Of a stretch of DNA of 64,000 bases, positions 63,167-64,000 are shown piece after piece (position 1 is the first letter of the stretch; every line of letters starts with the position of its first letter). This DNA is from Advenella faeciporci. Its GTDB lineage: Bacteria; Pseudomonadota; Gammaproteobacteria; Burkholderiales; Burkholderiaceae_B. Under the pieces are notes generated by a model. The model ran no database searches and had not been told where the DNA came from. It was given only the letters and a program-made list of their open reading frames with translations. The translations under genes were made by a program, and so were the position numbers. The DNA lies in NCBI RefSeq assembly GCF_014652395.1, contig NZ_BMYS01000007.1, forward strand, positions 537 to 64,536, in the 5' to 3' direction.

Positions 63167-64000
63167 GTGCTAATCCAGAAGCCAACGTATGGGCAAACCT
63201 ATCAGGAATTCAAATGGGATATCCCGAAAAATTACAATATCGGAGTGGATGTCTGCGATAAATGGGCCGATGGCAGCGGTCGCCTGGCGCTGATCCATGA
63301 AAAATCGCCCACCGATATCAGTCGTTATACCTTTGACCAGCTTAAGCAATACTCTAACCAGTTTGCCCGCGTGCTGCAAAAAGCCGGCGTAGGCAAGGGT
63401 GACCGGGTGGGTATTTTGCTGGCGCAGGGAGTGGAAACGGCGATTGCCCACATTGCCGTGTACAAACTGGGGGCGATTGCGATTCCCCTGTTTTCCCTGT
63501 TCGGGATAGATGCTTTGCAGTACCGGCTGTCCAATTCGGGGGCCAGGGTGCTGGTGACCAACCATGAAGGCATGGAAAAGCTGGCGGATATACAGGAAAG
63601 CCTGCCCCGGTTGCAGGCGGTTTTCAATATTGATGCCGGGCAATCCGATCATCATGCCAAGGCTTTCTGGCCAACCCTGCAGCACGAGGCGGCCGACTTT
63701 ACACCGGCGGACACGCTGGCTGACGACCCGGCCGTGATTATTTATACTTCTGGCACAACCGGCAAGCCCAAGGGTGCTTTGCATGCCCATCGGGTATTGC
63801 CGGGGCATTTGCCGGGGGTGGAAATGTCCCATGATTTTCTGTCGGGCAAAGACCGCGTGATGTGGACACCTGCCGACTGGGCCTGGATTGGTGGTTTGTT
63901 TGATGTCCTGATGCCCGCCTGGCACCACGGTATCCCGGTGGTGGCCTGCCGGTTTGAAAAGTTCACCGCCGAAGCAGCCTTTGCGCTGATGGAACGGCAC
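63167..64000 (+). CDS. AMP-dependent acyl-CoA synthetase, 5' part (cut by window end)
   Basis: Adenylate-forming enzyme that activates a carboxylic acid to acyl-AMP and acyl-CoA. The first 278 codons are present and the frame is open at the window edge. It starts with GTG behind AGGAGACAGG. The segment KWADGSGRLALIHE and the P-loop YTSGTTGKPKGALHAHR are diagnostic, followed by WTPADWAWIGG. It resembles medium-chain acyl-CoA or acetyl-CoA synthetase-like proteins of Burkholderiales. An FNR-type box upstream suggests oxygen-linked control. Confidence 0.9.
   Translation, partial: MLIQKPTYGQTYQEFKWDIPKNYNIGVDVCDKWADGSGRLALIHEKSPTDISRYTFDQLKQYSNQFARVLQKAGVGKGDRVGILLAQGVETAIAHIAVYKLGAIAIPLFSLFGIDALQYRLSNSGARVLVTNHEGMEKLADIQESLPRLQAVFNIDAGQSDHHAKAFWPTLQHEAADFTPADTLADDPAVIIYTSGTTGKPKGALHAHRVLPGHLPGVEMSHDFLSGKDRVMWTPADWAWIGGLFDVLMPAWHHGIPVVACRFEKFTAEAAFALMERH

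Noticed and set aside
63170-64000. Minus-strand open frame of 276 codons at the window end
   Set aside because: The plus strand encodes a clear acyl-CoA synthetase with P-loop motif; the antisense frame shows no family motif.

Overview
The window reads as chromosome of a betaproteobacterium of the order Burkholderiales, most probably family Alcaligenaceae. Pointers are an orphan Bug-type (TctC) receptor, the liv cassette, cytochrome c maturation by ResB/CcsA (system II), the aroK-aroB-dgt order, lptM-lysA divergent from cyaY, and a ribosomal spc/alpha cluster. Base composition looks mid-range and even throughout. I saw no tRNA, rRNA, transposase, phage gene or CRISPR array. The genus cannot be fixed by eye.

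Layout. (1) 1-6.0 kb, minus strand: a Bug receptor and a complete branched-chain amino acid type ABC transporter (livG-F-K-H-M). (2) 6.2-17.3 kb: an amine/amino acid use region. On the minus strand lie a polyamine-type binding protein, an aromatic aminotransferase and an aldehyde dehydrogenase. Divergent from them are a MocR/GabR-type regulator, a class III aminotransferase, PotA/B/C-like transporter parts and a short-chain dehydrogenase. Together they suggest import, transamination and oxidation of an amine. (3) 17.4-26.7 kb: ribosomal genes from rplN to rplQ with secY, infA, rpmJ and rpoA. The block has its own promoter in front of rplN and a second transcription unit at rpoA.

(4) 26.9-30.1 kb: an unusual three-gene unit. 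It holds an oxygenase subunit that keeps the mononuclear-iron motif but has no Rieske cluster ligands, a protein fusing a Rieske domain to a complete flavin/ferredoxin reductase, and a glutathione S-transferase-like protein. This is the strongest candidate for something new. (5) 30.1-35.6 kb: an ABC importer (binding protein, ATPase, two permeases) with a SLOG-fold gene, divergent from a DeoR-type regulator. Two copies of the palindrome ATGTAA-N6-TTACAT flank the SLOG gene and look like the regulator's operators. (6) 35.7-44.6 kb: dsbD, cutA, a Cas2-fold-like small protein, hemB, engB, cytochrome c4, resB and ccsA. (7) 44.6-50.9 kb: cytochrome bd oxidase and its thiol exporter in one run, cydA-B-X-D-C, including the 41-residue CydX.

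(8) 51.2-58.7 kb: lysA, lptM, cyaY, mrcA, aroK, aroB and dgt. (9) 58.8-60.8 kb: an AraC-type regulator whose receiver domain has lost its phosphorylation residues, followed by a CidA/LrgA-LrgB pair. (10) 60.9-62.9 kb: an ECF sigma factor unit with a zinc-finger anti-sigma factor, a Spy/CnrX-like sensor and a His-rich periplasmic protein, preceded by a well-formed ECF promoter. (11) From 63.17 kb to the window end: the 5' part of an AMP-dependent acyl-CoA synthetase gene with a perfect FNR-type box upstream.

Start codons were moved inward from the longest reading frame where family alignment and ribosome binding sites favoured it. Functions rest on recalled family motifs, not on database searches.
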